NCBI GenBank assembly: GCA_948567375.1
Contig: OX419755.1
Span: 12,839,001 to 12,903,000 of the forward strand
DNA: 64,000 nucleotides
Source of the DNA: Lunularia cruciata
Lineage: Eukaryota; Streptophyta; Marchantiopsida; Lunulariales; Lunulariaceae
Reading direction: 5' to 3'
Below, piece by piece: positions 1 to 12,254 of this stretch. Every line of letters starts with the position of its first letter. The first letter of the stretch is position 1. The notes beneath the pieces were generated by a model. That model searched no databases and had not been told where the DNA came from. It saw only the letters and a list, made by a program, of their open reading frames with translations. The position numbers and the translations under genes were made by a program.

Positions 1-2960
1 TGGGGTTAAAGAAAAATCATGTAAGCAAGAATTGCCTTTCTATGTCATAGGGATAGCAACTATCTGTATGATAGATAGATGTTTCATGGGTCTAATAAGA
101 GAAGTCTAGAGTGCACAACTTGATGGACAAATTCCTGAGAAATTGAAGGATGTGGTAAATGAGTTTCAAGATGTCTTTCTTGATGATCTACCCTTAGGAT
201 TACCACCAAAAAGGAGAGTAGATCATAAAATTGAGACACTTCCGAGGAGAACACCTCCTTGTAAGGCCCCATATTGCCTATCACCTCATGAGTTGGAGGA
301 GTGTAAGACTCAAATTGAAGATATGTTATAAAAGGAGTTCATCCAACCCAGTGTATCACCATGGGGCTTCCATCTTCTTTGTGAAGAAGAAGGACGGTAT
401 AATGCGCATGTGCATTGACTATCGAGGCCTCAATCAACAAACAATGAAGAACAAATACCCCTTACCTCGCATGGATGACCTATTTAATCAACTCAATGGA
501 GCAAGACACTTCACCAAACTGGACTTGTGGAGTGGCTTCAATCAAATCCAAATTGTAGAGGAGGATGTACATAAAATTTCCTTTCTAACCAAGTATGGTC
601 ACTTCAGTATCTCGTGATGCCTTTTGGCCTCACCAATGCACTACCACTTTCATGAGTCTAATGATTGATATATTTTGTCCATATTTAGATAAGTCTATTA
701 TTATCTTCTTGGATGACATCTTAGTGTATAGTAGCACGATGATGGAACACAAATAACATCTATAAGAAGTCCTCTAGATTTTGAGACAAAATCAATTGTA
801 TGCCATAATCTCAAAGTGTGAGTTTGGCAACTCTGAAGTAGACTACTTGGGGCATAGAGTAAGTGGGGAGGGTATCCAAGTACTGATAGATAAATTAGAG
901 GTCATTCAAAAATGGAGTGCTCCAGAAGATCAGACTTAACTCAAGAGCTTCTTGGGGTTGACGGGGTTCTATTGTCAATTTGTCAAGGACTTCTCCAAGG
1001 TTGCACAACCTTTAACGACACTACGTGGCAAGGGGAAGAAGTAGACATGGGGAATCGTACAAGAGTTGGCTTTTCAAGAATTGAAAACCACCTTACTACA
1101 TGCACCAATCTTGAAGTGGTATGATCCAAAACGTCCAATCAAGTTGGCTACAAATGCATTAAGCATAGCAATAGGAGCTGTTCTACAACAAGAGTGGCAT
1201 GACAAATGGCATCCAATTGCATATTTCTCTTGAAAGTTATTACTAGCAAAGTGCAACTATCACACCACAAAACAAAAAGAGTTGGCCATTGTCCTTGCAA
1301 CTAAGCATTGGAAGCACTATCTGGGCGAGAAGGCATTTGTAATAGAGACAGACCACAAACTTCTAGTCTACCTAGAGACGTAGAAAGATCTATCTCATTG
1401 CCAGATTTGATGGGTAGAGTGGTGACAATGGTTCAACATGACAATCATCTACATGGAAGGCATAAGCAACTTGTAGATGCATTCATTTGCATGCCAATGG
1501 CAAACAATCTGGTGGTAGAGGTTAAGATTAACCTTGAATTCTGGCTGCTACAAAAATTGATCCACAAATTGTAGGAGTGCAATCATCCAAAGGCGTCACG
1601 AGCACCCAAGGACTCACCTTTTGTGATGGTAAATATGGATCCCAAATGTCCTAGAATTATGTACTACCATTCTTGCAAAATGTCATGATTCTACCATTGT
1701 AGGTCATGTCAGAGTAGACAAGACCTTGGATGCAGCCCAGCGCCATACTATTGGCCCCAAATGAGCAACAATGTGATGGAATATGTGCATAGCTACCTAC
1801 TCTATTAACAGAACAAAGCTTCTAATCAAGCTCTTGTAGGGCTCTTTCAACCTTTTCCCACTCCTACACAACATTGGGAACAAGTGAGTATGGATCTCGT
1901 TTGTGAATTACCCAAGACCACCTCAGGGTTTGACACCATCATGGTCTTTGTGGACCGGCTCAGCAAGATGATTCATGTATGCCCTACCACCAAGGATGTG
2001 ATTGCTCCACAACTAGCTCTGTTATACTTAGATGTAGTCTTCTCTTACCATTGGCTTGTCTTGAGTACTCATCACCGATAGAGGCACTCAATTCACCAAT
2101 TTGTTTTGGCAAACACTCTTTGGTTTTTGTCAAAACCAAGTTGGCAATGTCCACAGCTTACCACCCATAGATAGATGGACAAATAAAGTGGGCTAATTGC
2201 ACTATTGAAGACATGTTGCGTGACTTCACCTTAGATGAGCAAGAGAGGTGGGACACCTACTCCCGTTGGTAGAATTTGCTTACAATAATTCAGTGAATGC
2301 ATCCACTTGTGTCACTCCATTCTTCCTCATGTATGGCAAGCATCCTCTCACACCTTCTAGCTTGATGAAGGGCCATCCGGTGGCTACCAAGGTTGACGCA
2401 GTCAACACATTTGTTTCTAGAATCCAACAGGGTGTGGAGAGCGCCAAGCATAGATGTAGACTGCACAAAATTGATAGAAATAGTATGCAAATGCACACCA
2501 TAGGCACATGGAGTTCAATGTTGGGGATCAAGTGTGGTTATCTACAACCAACCTCACATGAGTTGGCCCTCATAAGCTCAGACCTTGTTTTATTGGGCCT
2601 TTTTCCATTCTTTGTTGAGTCGACATTGTGGCATATCACCTCAAGCTACCACCACACATGAAAATCCATCCAATGTTCCATGTTTCCCTACTATGCAACT
2701 ATGCTCCCTGATCAGGCCATTGTCATTTCATACAAGACATTTGACCTTGTCCGACACTCATCGTTGGCATGGAGGAATATGAAGTCAAACGTATCCTCCA
2801 AAAATGCATCCGTGGCACTCACCATCCATAGGTAGAATATTTTGTATAATGGAAAGGTTACCCCTTATATAAGGCAACCTGGGAGCCCACTGCCAATTTG
2901 ACACATGCACCAATGTTGGTGCAAGCTTTTGAGCAATAGCTTCAAAACGAGGATGTTGTA
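1..2960 (+). pseudogene. Degenerate gypsy pol (RT, RNase H, integrase, chromodomain), family A
   Basis: Pieces of one polyprotein lie in changing frames. At 390-620 is the RT segment [22 protein letters not shown] with [12 protein letters not shown]. At 600-730 come MPFGLTNA and FLDD, the gypsy form of the YxDD catalytic motif. RNase H lies at about 950-1500, an HHCC-type zinc finger at about 1690-1840, and the integrase core at about 1880-2260 (DLVCELPKT, then MSTAYHP). A chromodomain lies at about 2770-2960 (EYEVKRILQKC, WEPTANL). Frameshifts occur for example near 630, 930 and 2050, with in-frame stops throughout. The element would have copied itself through RNA and inserted cDNA into chromatin. 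The chromodomain in this class steers integration, as known for chromoviruses. This copy cannot encode a working enzyme. Confidence 0.9.
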
Positions 2961-2979
2961 TCTTAAAAGGAGGGAGGTT

Positions 2980-3722
2980 TGTAATACCAATAGCTAGACA
3001 TATGATGTAGATGTGAAATTTGGTTTGGTAGCATATGGAATGATGTTATACATGATGGAAAAAATAGATTAGATAGAAGTATCACCAAAAGAGTACTTCT
3101 ACTAATAGGGTAGAACTCGAAATAGACTTGAAAACCTTAGAATCAATAGCTAGACATAATGATCTCGAGGTGAGAATTGGTTTGGTAACAACTAGAAGGA
3201 TGTTACACATGATGGACAAAATAGATTACAAATAAGTATCACCAAAAGGGGACTTCTATTAATAGAGTAGAAATCAAAATATGCCTAAAATCTTTGAAGG
3301 CAATTTTGGAAGCCTAAACGGATGATTAGGCCTTGAAAATGTGCAAATTCCTCCCTAATGGATGATATGCTTGCCTTCCTTCCTCCTTTGGTTTGTCTCA
3401 TTGAGAGCTTTCCAATGGTATCTCATCCACATGATTGAGATTCATACAAGAAGATTCCCTAAAAGATTCCCTTTGGTCAAAACCTGTTTGACCAACCAGA
3501 TAGGATCAAGATCAACATGTCATCCATCCAAGTAGGTAATCCAAGGGTGGAGCTTGTTGACATATCACCGATCTATGTATCTAATCCTATGGTGGAGTTT
3601 CCTTGGAGGAGATCCTCTTTGACTATATAATAAAGAGAAGATGCTCCTTTGGGGCATGGGAGTTTGAGCGTAAAACTTGTATTTTTGCTTTTGTGTTTCT
3701 CTGCTATCCTTGGAACATTACA
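2980..3722 (+). repeat. 3' LTR of family A copy 1
   Basis: This starts TGTAATACCA and ends in ATTACA, so the ends form a short inverted repeat as in the other family A LTRs. It is preceded by a polypurine tract (AAAAGGAGGGAGG). It aligns in reverse orientation with 28046-28737, 33563-34299 and 37122-37859. Confidence 0.9.
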
Positions 3723-6118
3723 ACTACCAAGCAAGAGGAAGCATTCTAGAAGTTGAAACATATGGTGTCTTCAAGACCCATTCTTCAACCATATGATCCT
3801 CAACTACCTTGTGTGAATGATTTCGATGCTTCTAACTTTGCCATTGGAACTATATTGCAACAAATGTTTTTTGATGGATTACATCCCATTACCTTTGTGT
3901 CTTGCCAACTGAACACCACAAAAATAAATTATTCTGCTCAAGATCAAGAACAACTAGCAATGGTATATGCCAACAAGGTATGGATGCATTATCTACTAGA
4001 GAAACAACTAGTCATGCAACTTGACCACAAACCATTGTTGTAGGCAATACACTTGGAGCACATGAAGAGTACATAGATAGATGGGAGGAACAACTACAAT
4101 TGTTTGACTTCAGACTTGAGTACAAACCTGGTTGGTTCCATGTCATCCCCGATGTCCTATCACAACAACTTGATTTGAAGTCTTCCTCCTCTCATCACAG
4201 TGACAATTACAATGAGGTCAATTGACTCAAAAGCCCAACTCAAGCTTAGGACATCTTTACAACAAGATCCCTTCTTTCATATGGTACAAGATTGTCTTGT
4301 AGTGGGTGATAATGAGTACAACACCTTCTTGTTCAAGGAAGACCTTCTATTTTGTGAGAAATGGATCTATGTTCCAACCAAGGGTGATCTTTGACTTGTG
4401 CACCTTCAAAAAGCTCATGACTTACCAATTGTTGGTCACATGGATGTTGATAAGACCTTGGGTACCCTCCAATGCCAATGTTGGTGGCCCAACATGGCAC
4501 AAGATGTTTGAGAGTTTGTGTGATCTTGTGAGAATTGCCAATGCAACAAGGTGAGCAACCAGAAACCGAGTGGACTCCTTCAACCACTCCCCATTCAATC
4601 TACTCAATGGGAACATGTGAGCTTAGATCTCGTTACCTCCTTGCCCAAGATGAAGCAAGGCCATACAACAATTGTGGTGTTTGTGGTTAAGCTTAGCAAG
4701 CAAATCCATTTGGTACTATCCATTTGGTACTAACCTTTGATATCATGGATGCTCCAACATTGGTAGAGATCTACTTTGACAATGTCTTCAAGCATCATGG
4801 GATACCCTCATCTTTGATTGTGACCCTTGATTCACTAGAAAGTTTTGGCAAGCACTCTTTGAGATACTCGACACCAAGCTTGCTTTGACCATGGCCTATC
4901 CTCAAACTGATGGAGAAATCAAACATGCCAATCGCACCTTGGAGGATATGCTTTGTGCCTTTGTCAATGTTAACCATACCAACTAGGATGAATGTCTTGC
5001 AGCTATTGAGTTTGCATACAATAATTCCAAACAGACAAGCATTGGCTTCTCTCTTTTCTTCTTGAATTTTGGACAAAACCAACTTGTTCCAGCTTCCCTT
5101 CTTGCTCCTCCTCCATCTCATGTTCCTCACACTTCACCTTCTTGACCACCATATCTCAATCCCTCCAACAAGCTAAATCTCATCTCCTTGTTGCTCAAAA
5201 TTGTCAAAAACAATATGCAGATCACTATTATTGTGATCTCACCTTCCAAGTCAGTAATAAGGTTATGCTCTTCTCTAGTAACCTTCCCCTCCTACTTGAT
5301 ACTCAAGTCTGTAAACTTATCCCAAATTAGATAGGACCTTTTGACGTCACCCAAATCATTTCTTGTTGCTTATTGATTTGCCTTGCCTTTGCCTATGCAA
5401 ATCCCCATGTCTTCCATATTTCCAAGTTAAAATCTGAATCCATCTTCTTTTCCTCTTGTATCCAACCTCCTCTTCCTCCAATGCCTATCAATAATCATGA
5501 GGAGTATGAAGTTGATCGTATCCTTGCATGTTGATATATTCAACATGGCTACCAATAACACACTGAATACAAGGTCCTTTGGAAAGGGTATCCCCTTCAT
5601 GATGCCACTTGGGAGCCTCTTTCTCATCTCCAAAATGCACAAATAATTATCCAAGAGTTTGAAGCTTCCATGGTGACAAGGACGTCACCAACTAGCGATG
5701 GGGAATATGTAACAATATGGAGCTTAATGATGAGTTAGTCAAGACTAACAAAGTAGTGAATAGACCTAAAATATTCTAAAAGTATCTTGAAAGCTTCTTG
5801 GGAAGCTTCCTGGCTAGCTTTGCTTGCACCGCAAGTAGGTAGCTTCTAGAAGAAAGCTTCTTGGGAAGCTTCTAACTAGCTTAGCTTGCATGCCAAGTAG
5901 ATCACTTCTAGAAGGAAGTTTCTTGAGAAGCTTCTTGGTTAACTTGGCTTGCATTCCAAGAAAGTGGCTTGAGGGAGCTTCTTGACAAGCCTCTCAAGAG
6001 CCTTGTTTGCTACCTATAAATACCAGAGCCTAAGCTCTACTAGGCATCCAGAGTTTCCCTACATTCCCAATGTGATTTTCCATTCTCCTCTTTCTCTCCT
6101 TGGTCTTGGTCTTTTACA
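3723..6118 (+). mobile_element. Ty3/gypsy family D copy 1, 3' half (pol remnant plus LTR)
   Basis: Directly after the family A LTR the sequence continues in an RNase H domain (QEEAF.KLK, ILQPYDPQLP, NDFDASNFAIGTILQQ at 3735-3880; QDQEQLAMVYANKVWMHYLL at 3940-4000). An integrase zinc-binding region (about 4400-4560) and catalytic core (about 4600-5000, with LVTSLPKMKQGHTTIVVFV) follow. A chromodomain lies at about 5500-5690 (EEYEVDRILA.., LWKGYP.HDATWEPL). Then come a short purine tract (5695-5707) and an LTR. In-frame stops (for example near 4042 and 4990) and shifts mean it is dead. The 5' half is displaced beyond the family A insertion and lies off the window. Confidence 0.88.
5708..6118 (+). 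repeat. 3' LTR of family D copy 1
   Basis: This LTR of about 411 bp starts TGTAACAATATGG and ends CTTTTACA. Its middle (5780-5990) is built of short near-palindromic units around AAGCTTC (for example GAAGCTTCTTGGGAAGCTTC) repeated three times. Reverse copies stand at 6638-6992, about 7830-8256 and 11281-11642. Confidence 0.85.
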
Positions 6119-6992
6119 CCAAGGGAATCTATCTCTATTCATCTTGAAGATTTATTATTTCACAATATGTTTACAATCAAACACAAAATTCTCCATGCAC
6201 CCAAAAGATACTTCTTAAAATGCCTTGGGCTTTGGAAATTTTATTTGCTTTTCTCTTTCTCAAAATGGTACTCTCTCTACCTGCTCTTGTTGATTGTCTT
6301 TCTCTTTTAACAATCAAATAAGGTGCTTGATTTGTTATTGCATAACAATGATAACTTGGACATCACTACCATGGTTACTACCCTATCAAACTATGAGCAA
6401 ATATCTAAGTTAACATGTAGATGAAACACATCCACCATTCTTTGTAAGTTACAATTAGAATATCTATGGTTCATTAGACAAGGTGATTCTATTTAGAAAT
6501 TCTACCCCAAGTGTGGAACTTGATGAACTACATGAAATGATGTGTGGGTAGTACATGGAAATAGAAATCCTAATGGTTGGAGGAAAAGATTTGGTGGTCT
6601 ATAAATTCCATCCATACCATTCTTACTCTAATACCAATGTAAAAGATCAAGAAGAGAAATAGTAGAATGAAAGACCGGAGTGCAAAATCACATTAAGACT
6701 CTCATATGAAGGAGACTCTGAATGTCCAGTATTAGTTTGGGTTATGGTATTCATAGTTAATATACAAAGCTCTTGGAAAGCTCCTAGGGAAGCTATCAAG
6801 GCAAGAAGCCGTCTTGTTGGTGTGCAAGCTAAGCTAGCAAAGAAGCTTCATGAGAAGTTTTCTACTTAAAATACATGTTACTCAATACTTAGAAGGTACC
6901 AAGAAGTTACCATGATGCCTCTTGAACATGTTTTATTGTTTGTCTAATTTTTCCTATTTGCTAACTCATCTACTAATTCCATATTGTCATAC
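6119..6992 (-). mobile_element. Family D copy 3 fragment (gag start, PBS, 5' LTR)
   Basis: Read on the minus strand this is a 5' LTR (6638-6992), a primer-binding site ending in the complement of TGGTAT (6625-6636) and the leader plus start of gag (6119-6620). It aligns with the 10770-11642 part of D copy 2. The remainder of the element is missing. D copy 1 abuts it head-on at 6118/6119, which suggests D copy 1 inserted here. Confidence 0.75.
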
Positions 6993-7829
6993 TATCAATG
7001 TTTGGGAGATGGCATGGGGCAAAGTTGTGCATATGATCCTTCCCAAAAACACTATCATATCCTTCCAATACGAAGATTCCAAAAGGCAAAACCTCATGTA
7101 CTCTCAAGCTAGTGTGGCTTGTAGTCACATCATTGTTGTTGGTGTAGTTTGTTGTAGATACACATACTCACTTGGATAAAATTTACAAATCAAGGGTTAT
7201 AACCTCCTCCTCAAATAGTAACATATTGCAAGGTATCCTTATGTTGAGCAATCACTAAGGTCCCAAAGGCCATCAACATCATTCTTTGAAAGGTCTTTGC
7301 TCATTGAGAACATATGCTCACTCATACAACTAGATCATCTAAGTCCAAAACCAAAATAACATATTCCACCATATTGAGCTCAACATGCTCAACCAAACCA
7401 AAGACCTCCACCAAAGTCAATGAGATAACCCACAATAATGTAGTATCATGTACTTTGTGTCATAACTCCTTGTCTAATATCCCGTACTAAATTGAACTAC
7501 TTGGGCCTTAGTAACTCCCCTAAGTTAAACTGATCAACCATCTCATGCACGTGGATGCTTCACATAAGCTCTCTCCAACCTTCAACTAGAACTCCTACAA
7601 GCTCTTCAGCTTGTTAAACCAAAATTTGTTGTAGTTCTACCTCAAGCACTAGAAGAACTCTACCATGGAGTTAAACCCCAATACTACATCACCTCTTATA
7701 ATGGTACCTCCACTCATAATAGCACCATGTCCAACTAGTGCATCTCCACTAGATACACCAATGCTACAAGAGTTGAAACTTGTGGGTACTTCTTGTCTAC
7801 CTTTAGAAATTGCACTTGAAGTGATGGAT
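6993..7829 (-). mobile_element. Internally deleted family B fragment
   Basis: 6993-7350 aligns with the end of the family B polyprotein at about 25360-25700. 7352-7829 aligns with the family B gag region at about 38530-38990. Roughly 7 kb of family B internal sequence is thus absent, and the joint is near 7352. It lies between two family D LTR ends. It has no coding capacity. Confidence 0.7.
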
Positions 7830-8256
7830 CTAAATTGATCTAAATTGAGAGAGAAATAAGAGGATAGAAGCTCACATTGGGACACTTGAATGACGGAAAA
7901 CTCCAAATGCCTAACATGAGCTTAGGCTTTGGTATTTATAAGGAACATATAAGGCTTTTGAGAAGCTTCTCAAGGCGCTTCCTCAAACCACCTTCTTGGA
8001 GTGTAAGCCAAGTTAACCAGGAAGCTTCTCAAGAAGCTTCCTTCTAGAAGTTGCCTACTTGGCATGCAAGCTAAGCTAGTTGGAAGCTTCTCAAGAAGCT
8101 TCTTTCTAGAAGCTACCTACTTGTGGTGCAAGCTAAGCTAGTCAAAAAGCTTCCCAAGAAGCTCCCTAGATACTTCTAGAATATTCTAGGCTATTTTGGT
8201 CCATTCACTACTTTGTTGGTCTTGACTAATTCATCGATAAGCTCCATATTGTTACA
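7830..8256 (-). repeat. 3' LTR of family D copy 2
   Basis: It aligns with 5708-6118 in reverse. The outer (low) border is blurred because family B and LTR sequence meet at about 7826-7838. The inner border is at GTTACA (8251-8256), followed by the reverse complement of the polypurine tract. AAGCTTC-type short repeats fill 7960-8165. Confidence 0.78.
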
Positions 8257-8269
8257 TATTCTCCCACCG

Positions 8270-9800
8270 CTAGTTGGTGATGTCCTTGTCACCATGGAAG
8301 CTTCAAACTCCTAGAGAGCCATTTGTGCATTGTGGTGATGAGAAAGAGGGTCCCAAATAGCATCATGAAAGGGATACTCTTTCGAAGGGACCTTGTACTC
8401 AGTGTGTTATTGACAGCCATGTTGAATATGCCAACTTGCAAGGATATGCTCAACTTCATACTCTTCATGATCATTGATATGGATGGGAGGAGGAGGAGGT
8501 TGGATACAAGAGGAAAAAGAAGATAGATTTTGAACAAACGGTTCAACTTGGAAACATGGAAGACAAGGTGGATTTGCATATGCGGAGACAAGGCAAGTTG
8601 ATAAGCAACAAAAGAAATGATTTGGGTGACATCAAAGGGTCCTATCCAATTTGGGGTAAGTTTACGGACTTGAGTATCAAGTGGGAGGGGTAGGAGGGTA
8701 GGTTACTAGACGAGAGTATGACTTTATCACCAACTTGAGAGGTGAGATCACGATGCTGGTGGTCTGCATATTGTTTCTAGCAATTTTGAGCAATAAGAAG
8801 ATGAGAAATGGCATGTTGGAGAGATTGTGAGATGGTGGTCAAGAAGGTAGAAGTATGAGAGACATGAGATGGAGGAGGAGCAAGAAGAGATTCCAAAACA
8901 AGTGGATCTTGGCCAAAATTGAGGAAGAAAAGAGAGAATCTAGTGCTTGCTTGTTTCAAACTATTGTATGCAAACTCCTCAACTGCAAGACATTTTATCC
9001 CAATTGGTATTATGTACATTGACAAAGGTACAAAGCATATCCTCTAGGGTGCAATTTGCATGCTCAATTTGTCCATTAGTTTGAGGGTGGTAGGCCGTGG
9101 ACAAAACAAGCTTGGTGCCAAGTATCTGAAAGAGTGCTTGCTAAAATTTGCCAGTGAATTGAGGATCATGGTTGGAGATGAGTACACGGGGCATCTCATG
9201 ATGCTTGAAGATAGTGTTGAAGTAGATTTTCATTAATGTTGGAGTATCCATGGTATCAAAGGTTGGTGGCAAATGGATTTGCTTACTAAGCTTATCCACA
9301 AACACTACTATTGCTATGTGATCTTGCTTTGTCTTTGGCAAAGATGTAATGAGATCCAAGCTCACATATTCCCATTGAATAGAGGGAATGGGAAGTGGTT
9401 GAAGGAGTCCACACGGTTTTTGGTTGCTAGCTTTGTTACATTGGCAACTCTCACAAGATTGAACAAACTCATGAACATCTTGTGCTATGTTGTGCCACCA
9501 CCATTAGCATTAGAGGGTACCCAAAAGTCTTGTCCACACCCATGTGACCAGTGATGGGTAAGTCATGGGCTTCTTGGAGATGCACAAGTTGGAGGTCACC
9601 CTTGGCTGGAAAATACATCCTGTCCTCATGGAATAGAAGGTCTTCTTTGAAGGATAAATTTTTGTACTCCTTGTTGTATGTTGCAAGATGACATGTACCA
9701 TCTGAAAGAAAGGATCTTGTTGTAGGCTATCTTAAACTCAATTTGAACTTTAGAGTCAATTGGTACCATTGTTATTGCTGCCATGATGAGAGGAAGAGAC
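8270..9800 (-). pseudogene. Family D integrase and C-terminal region
   Basis: Minus-strand translation gives the integrase core (MSLDLITSLPKTKQDH, VVFVDKLSKQIHL, EMPRVLISNHDPQFTGKF at 9141-9365). The usual TDxGxxF appears as SNHDPQF, so the second catalytic Asp is shifted or lost. Downstream are EEFAYNSLKQAST and FFLNFGQDP (8777-9025), typical of the end of gypsy integrases. The final part (8289-8591) carries HLVFHVSKL. Frames shift repeatedly. Confidence 0.8.
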
Positions 9801-10286
9801 TTCAAATCATGTCGTCATGATAAGACACGGAACCGACCTGGTTTGTACTCTAGTTTGATGTCAAACAACTATAGTTATTCTTCCTATTGATGATATTGAC
9901 TCTTCATGTGTTCCAAGTGTAATGTGTGCAACAATGGTTTGTGATTAGTTTGCATGATCACATGTTTCCCCAAGAGATAATGCCTCCATACCTTAGTGGT
10001 ATATACTATTGCTAGTAGTTCTTGATCTTGAGTGAAGTAATTCCTTTAAGCTATATTGAGTTGGCAAGACACAAAGGCAATGGGATGTAATCCATATGGG
10101 AATTCTTGCTGTAATACGGCTCCAACTGCAAAGTTAGAAGCATCAAAATCAATCACACAAGGTAGTTGAGGATCATATGGTTGAAGTATGGGTCTTGAAG
10201 ACACCATATGTTTTAGTAGACATTCAATGATGCAATGTTCAATTTGGCAACAATAGAAACAACCACTATTTTGTTATAATTTTTCT

Positions 10287-11100
10287 CTATCTATGGTTGC
10301 CAAGTGGTCTTCGTTGAACTGTATCAATCTCCATTGCTGTCGGCTCCTCCATCCATGTGTGGTGTATTGGTAGGTTTTGTGGGGGTCGAGGTCGAGGCCA
10401 AGGCCAAGTTGTTGTGACCAAGGAATCAAAGCATTTGGCCAACCGCATGGCTTTCTCCAAGTCTTGTGGCTCTTGCATAGTTAACTCTAATTTAGTTCGT
10501 GACTTCAAGCTCCTCACAATTTGATCCAAAGCTTCACCTTCTAGTATATTGGGAATTTGCATGATGGTGTTCTGGAATTAAGTGATATAACTTCTTACAA
10601 AACCAATCTATTTCAACTCTGCCAACCTATCTCGTGTAGCTCATGTGGCATTTATGGCTTGGAAACAATCAATTATTGCACTCTTGAATTTTGCCCACAT
10701 TAAGATTAGTATAACAATTTGCTATTTAGCTTGCTCCACTCAAAATTGCCACCATAGCTTTGCTACTCCATCCAATTGATTGGAAGCCAAGAGAATCTAT
10801 TTCCATTCATCTTGAAGATTAGTAGCTTCAAAATAATGTTTGCAATCAAACATAAAATTCTCCATTGCACCTAGAAGATTCTTGCCTTCAAATACCTTGG
10901 ATTTTGGGAATTGGATTCAATCTTCTCCTTCTCGAACTAGTGCTCTCTCTACGTGCTCTTGTCGTTGACGGTCTCGTTCATCCAACAATCAAGTAAGGTG
11001 CTCAATTTGTTAATGCATAGCAATGATAACTTTGGGTATTGCCGCCATGGTTACTCTTTCACATTACCCCCAATCTATCTAATTGATTAACATGTAAATG
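10287..11100 (-). pseudogene. Family D gag remnant
   Basis: The fragment at 10287-10562 reads LEGEALDQIVRSLKSRTKLE with QDLEKAMRLAKCFDSLV, a Retrotrans_gag-like capsid end. Upstream on the minus strand (10600-11000) is more gag-like sequence in broken frames. The capsid protein would package element RNA. Several stops are present. Confidence 0.65.
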
Positions 11101-11267
11101 CAACATGTCCATCATTCTCCATAAGTTACAATTGAAAGTATCAAAGGTTCCTCAAACAAGGTGATGAACTGTGTGAAATGATGCTTGGGTAGTATTTGGA
11201 CACAAAAGTCCCAATGGTTTGGCGGAAATGTATTTGGTGGTCTATAAATTCCATCCATCCCATTCCT

Positions 11268-11279
11268 ACTTTGATACCA
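11268..11279 (-). promoter_or_regulatory. Primer-binding site for initiator tRNA-Met, family D copy 2
   Basis: The minus strand reads TGGTATCAAAGT one base inside the 5' LTR. The usual initiator tRNA-Met primer site is TGGTATCAGAGC. It fixes the LTR border at 11281 and the element's orientation. Confidence 0.75.
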
Positions 11280-11280
11280 A

Positions 11281-11642
11281 TGTAAAAGATCAAAATCGAG
11301 GAGAGAAATAGGAGAATGGAAGCACACATTGGGACATTTGAATGAAGGAAAACTCCAAATGCCTAGCATGAGCTTAGGTTTTGGTATTTACTGGGAGCAT
11401 ACAATGCTTTTGAGAAGATTCTCAAGAAGCTTCCTCAAGCTGCCTTCTTGGAGTGCAAACCAAGTTAATCAGGAAACTTCTCAAGAAACTTCCTCCTAAA
11501 AGCCGCCTACTTGGCATGCAAGCTAAGCTAGTTGAAAGCTTCCCAAGAAGCTTCTTTCTAGAAACTACAAACTTGTGGTGCAAGCTAAGCTAGTCTAGGA
11601 GCTTCCCAAGAAGTTTCCTAGATACTTCTAGAATATTCTAGG
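11281..11642 (-). repeat. Truncated 5' LTR of family D copy 2
   Basis: It aligns with the other D LTRs from its inner end (TGTAAAAGATC on the plus strand) to GAATATTCTAGG. It then stops short of the expected end and passes into the unique sequence that is duplicated at 47 kb. Confidence 0.78.
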
Positions 11643-12240
11643 TTATGGTGCGCATCTCGGCACAGTTAACATTAGATCGCACAACTTTGCTGCAAACACA
11701 TTCAGATTACTGTTTATCTCGAAAGACATAAGTGCTCAACCATGAGATTTCAAGCTACCATGCTTTACATACGAACCTGAAGGTGACAATCGCTCCATTA
11801 TGCCAAAATTATGTTATTCCGAGGAGACTCAACTGCAGGTCACCATGTACAACTACATAGAGTATCCAGAGTTTCCACTTTTAGTTAATATGTCCGTCAG
11901 GTTATGGATTCTACAGCAATGCAATGATCTATCGTCTACGTCTACAGTGTTTAAGAACCATATACCACATAAACATATTCATGATTGTCACTAGCGAGTC
12001 TCTTGAGAACTGCATCTCAAAGGTTTCTTAGTGTTCTATCGATCCCAGGAACGACGATTGATAACGTTGTAGTTTAGAAGAAAGATTGTGCGAGTTTATG
12101 GCCCATCCTGGTAAGACTTATCAACTTCTATTCATTATATAGATTTTCCAAAAAAATTCGAAGGATATTTTCCAAAAAAATTCGCTAAATATTCACTTAT
12201 AGTATCTTCATACCCGAGAAGCATTAGATTAAATGTCTGC
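11643..12240 (-). repeat. Duplicated 3' flank of the LRR receptor gene (copy 1)
   Basis: This aligns with 46985-47500. Shared blocks include ATTATGCCAAAATTATGTTA, CTCAACTGCAGGTCACCATG, TCCACTTTTAGTTAATATG and CTATCGATCCCAGGAACGAC in the same order. It is sequence downstream of a receptor gene read on the minus strand, not a gene in itself. The pair marks a segmental duplication that continues into LRR sequence on both sides. Confidence 0.8.
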
Positions 12241-12254
12241 AGTCGGAACTCGTT

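Larger units (their letters stand above)
1..3722 (+). mobile_element. Ty3/gypsy LTR retrotransposon, family A copy 1 (3' part)
   Basis: The window opens inside the polyprotein of a plant chromovirus-type Ty3/gypsy element. Reverse transcriptase, RNase H, integrase and chromodomain follow in the order usual for gypsy elements. A purine-rich tract (2965-2978) and a 743-bp LTR come next. The same family is found complete on the other strand at 28046-34299, and the two can be aligned along their length. The 5' LTR lies outside the window. The bases right after the LTR resume an RNase H reading frame of a different gypsy family (D), so this copy was inserted into a D element. Many stops and shifts make it inactive. 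Confidence 0.93.
7830..11642 (-). mobile_element. Ty3/gypsy family D copy 2, internally deleted
   Basis: In minus orientation this has a 5' LTR (11281-11642, missing about 65 bp of its outer end), a primer-binding site (11268-11279), gag (about 10287-11100), RNase H (about 9780-10215), integrase (8777-9700), a C-terminal region (8270-8600) and a 3' LTR (about 7830-8256). No protease or reverse transcriptase is found between gag and RNase H, so the core of pol is deleted near 10220-10290. The copy is non-autonomous and dead. Confidence 0.82.
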
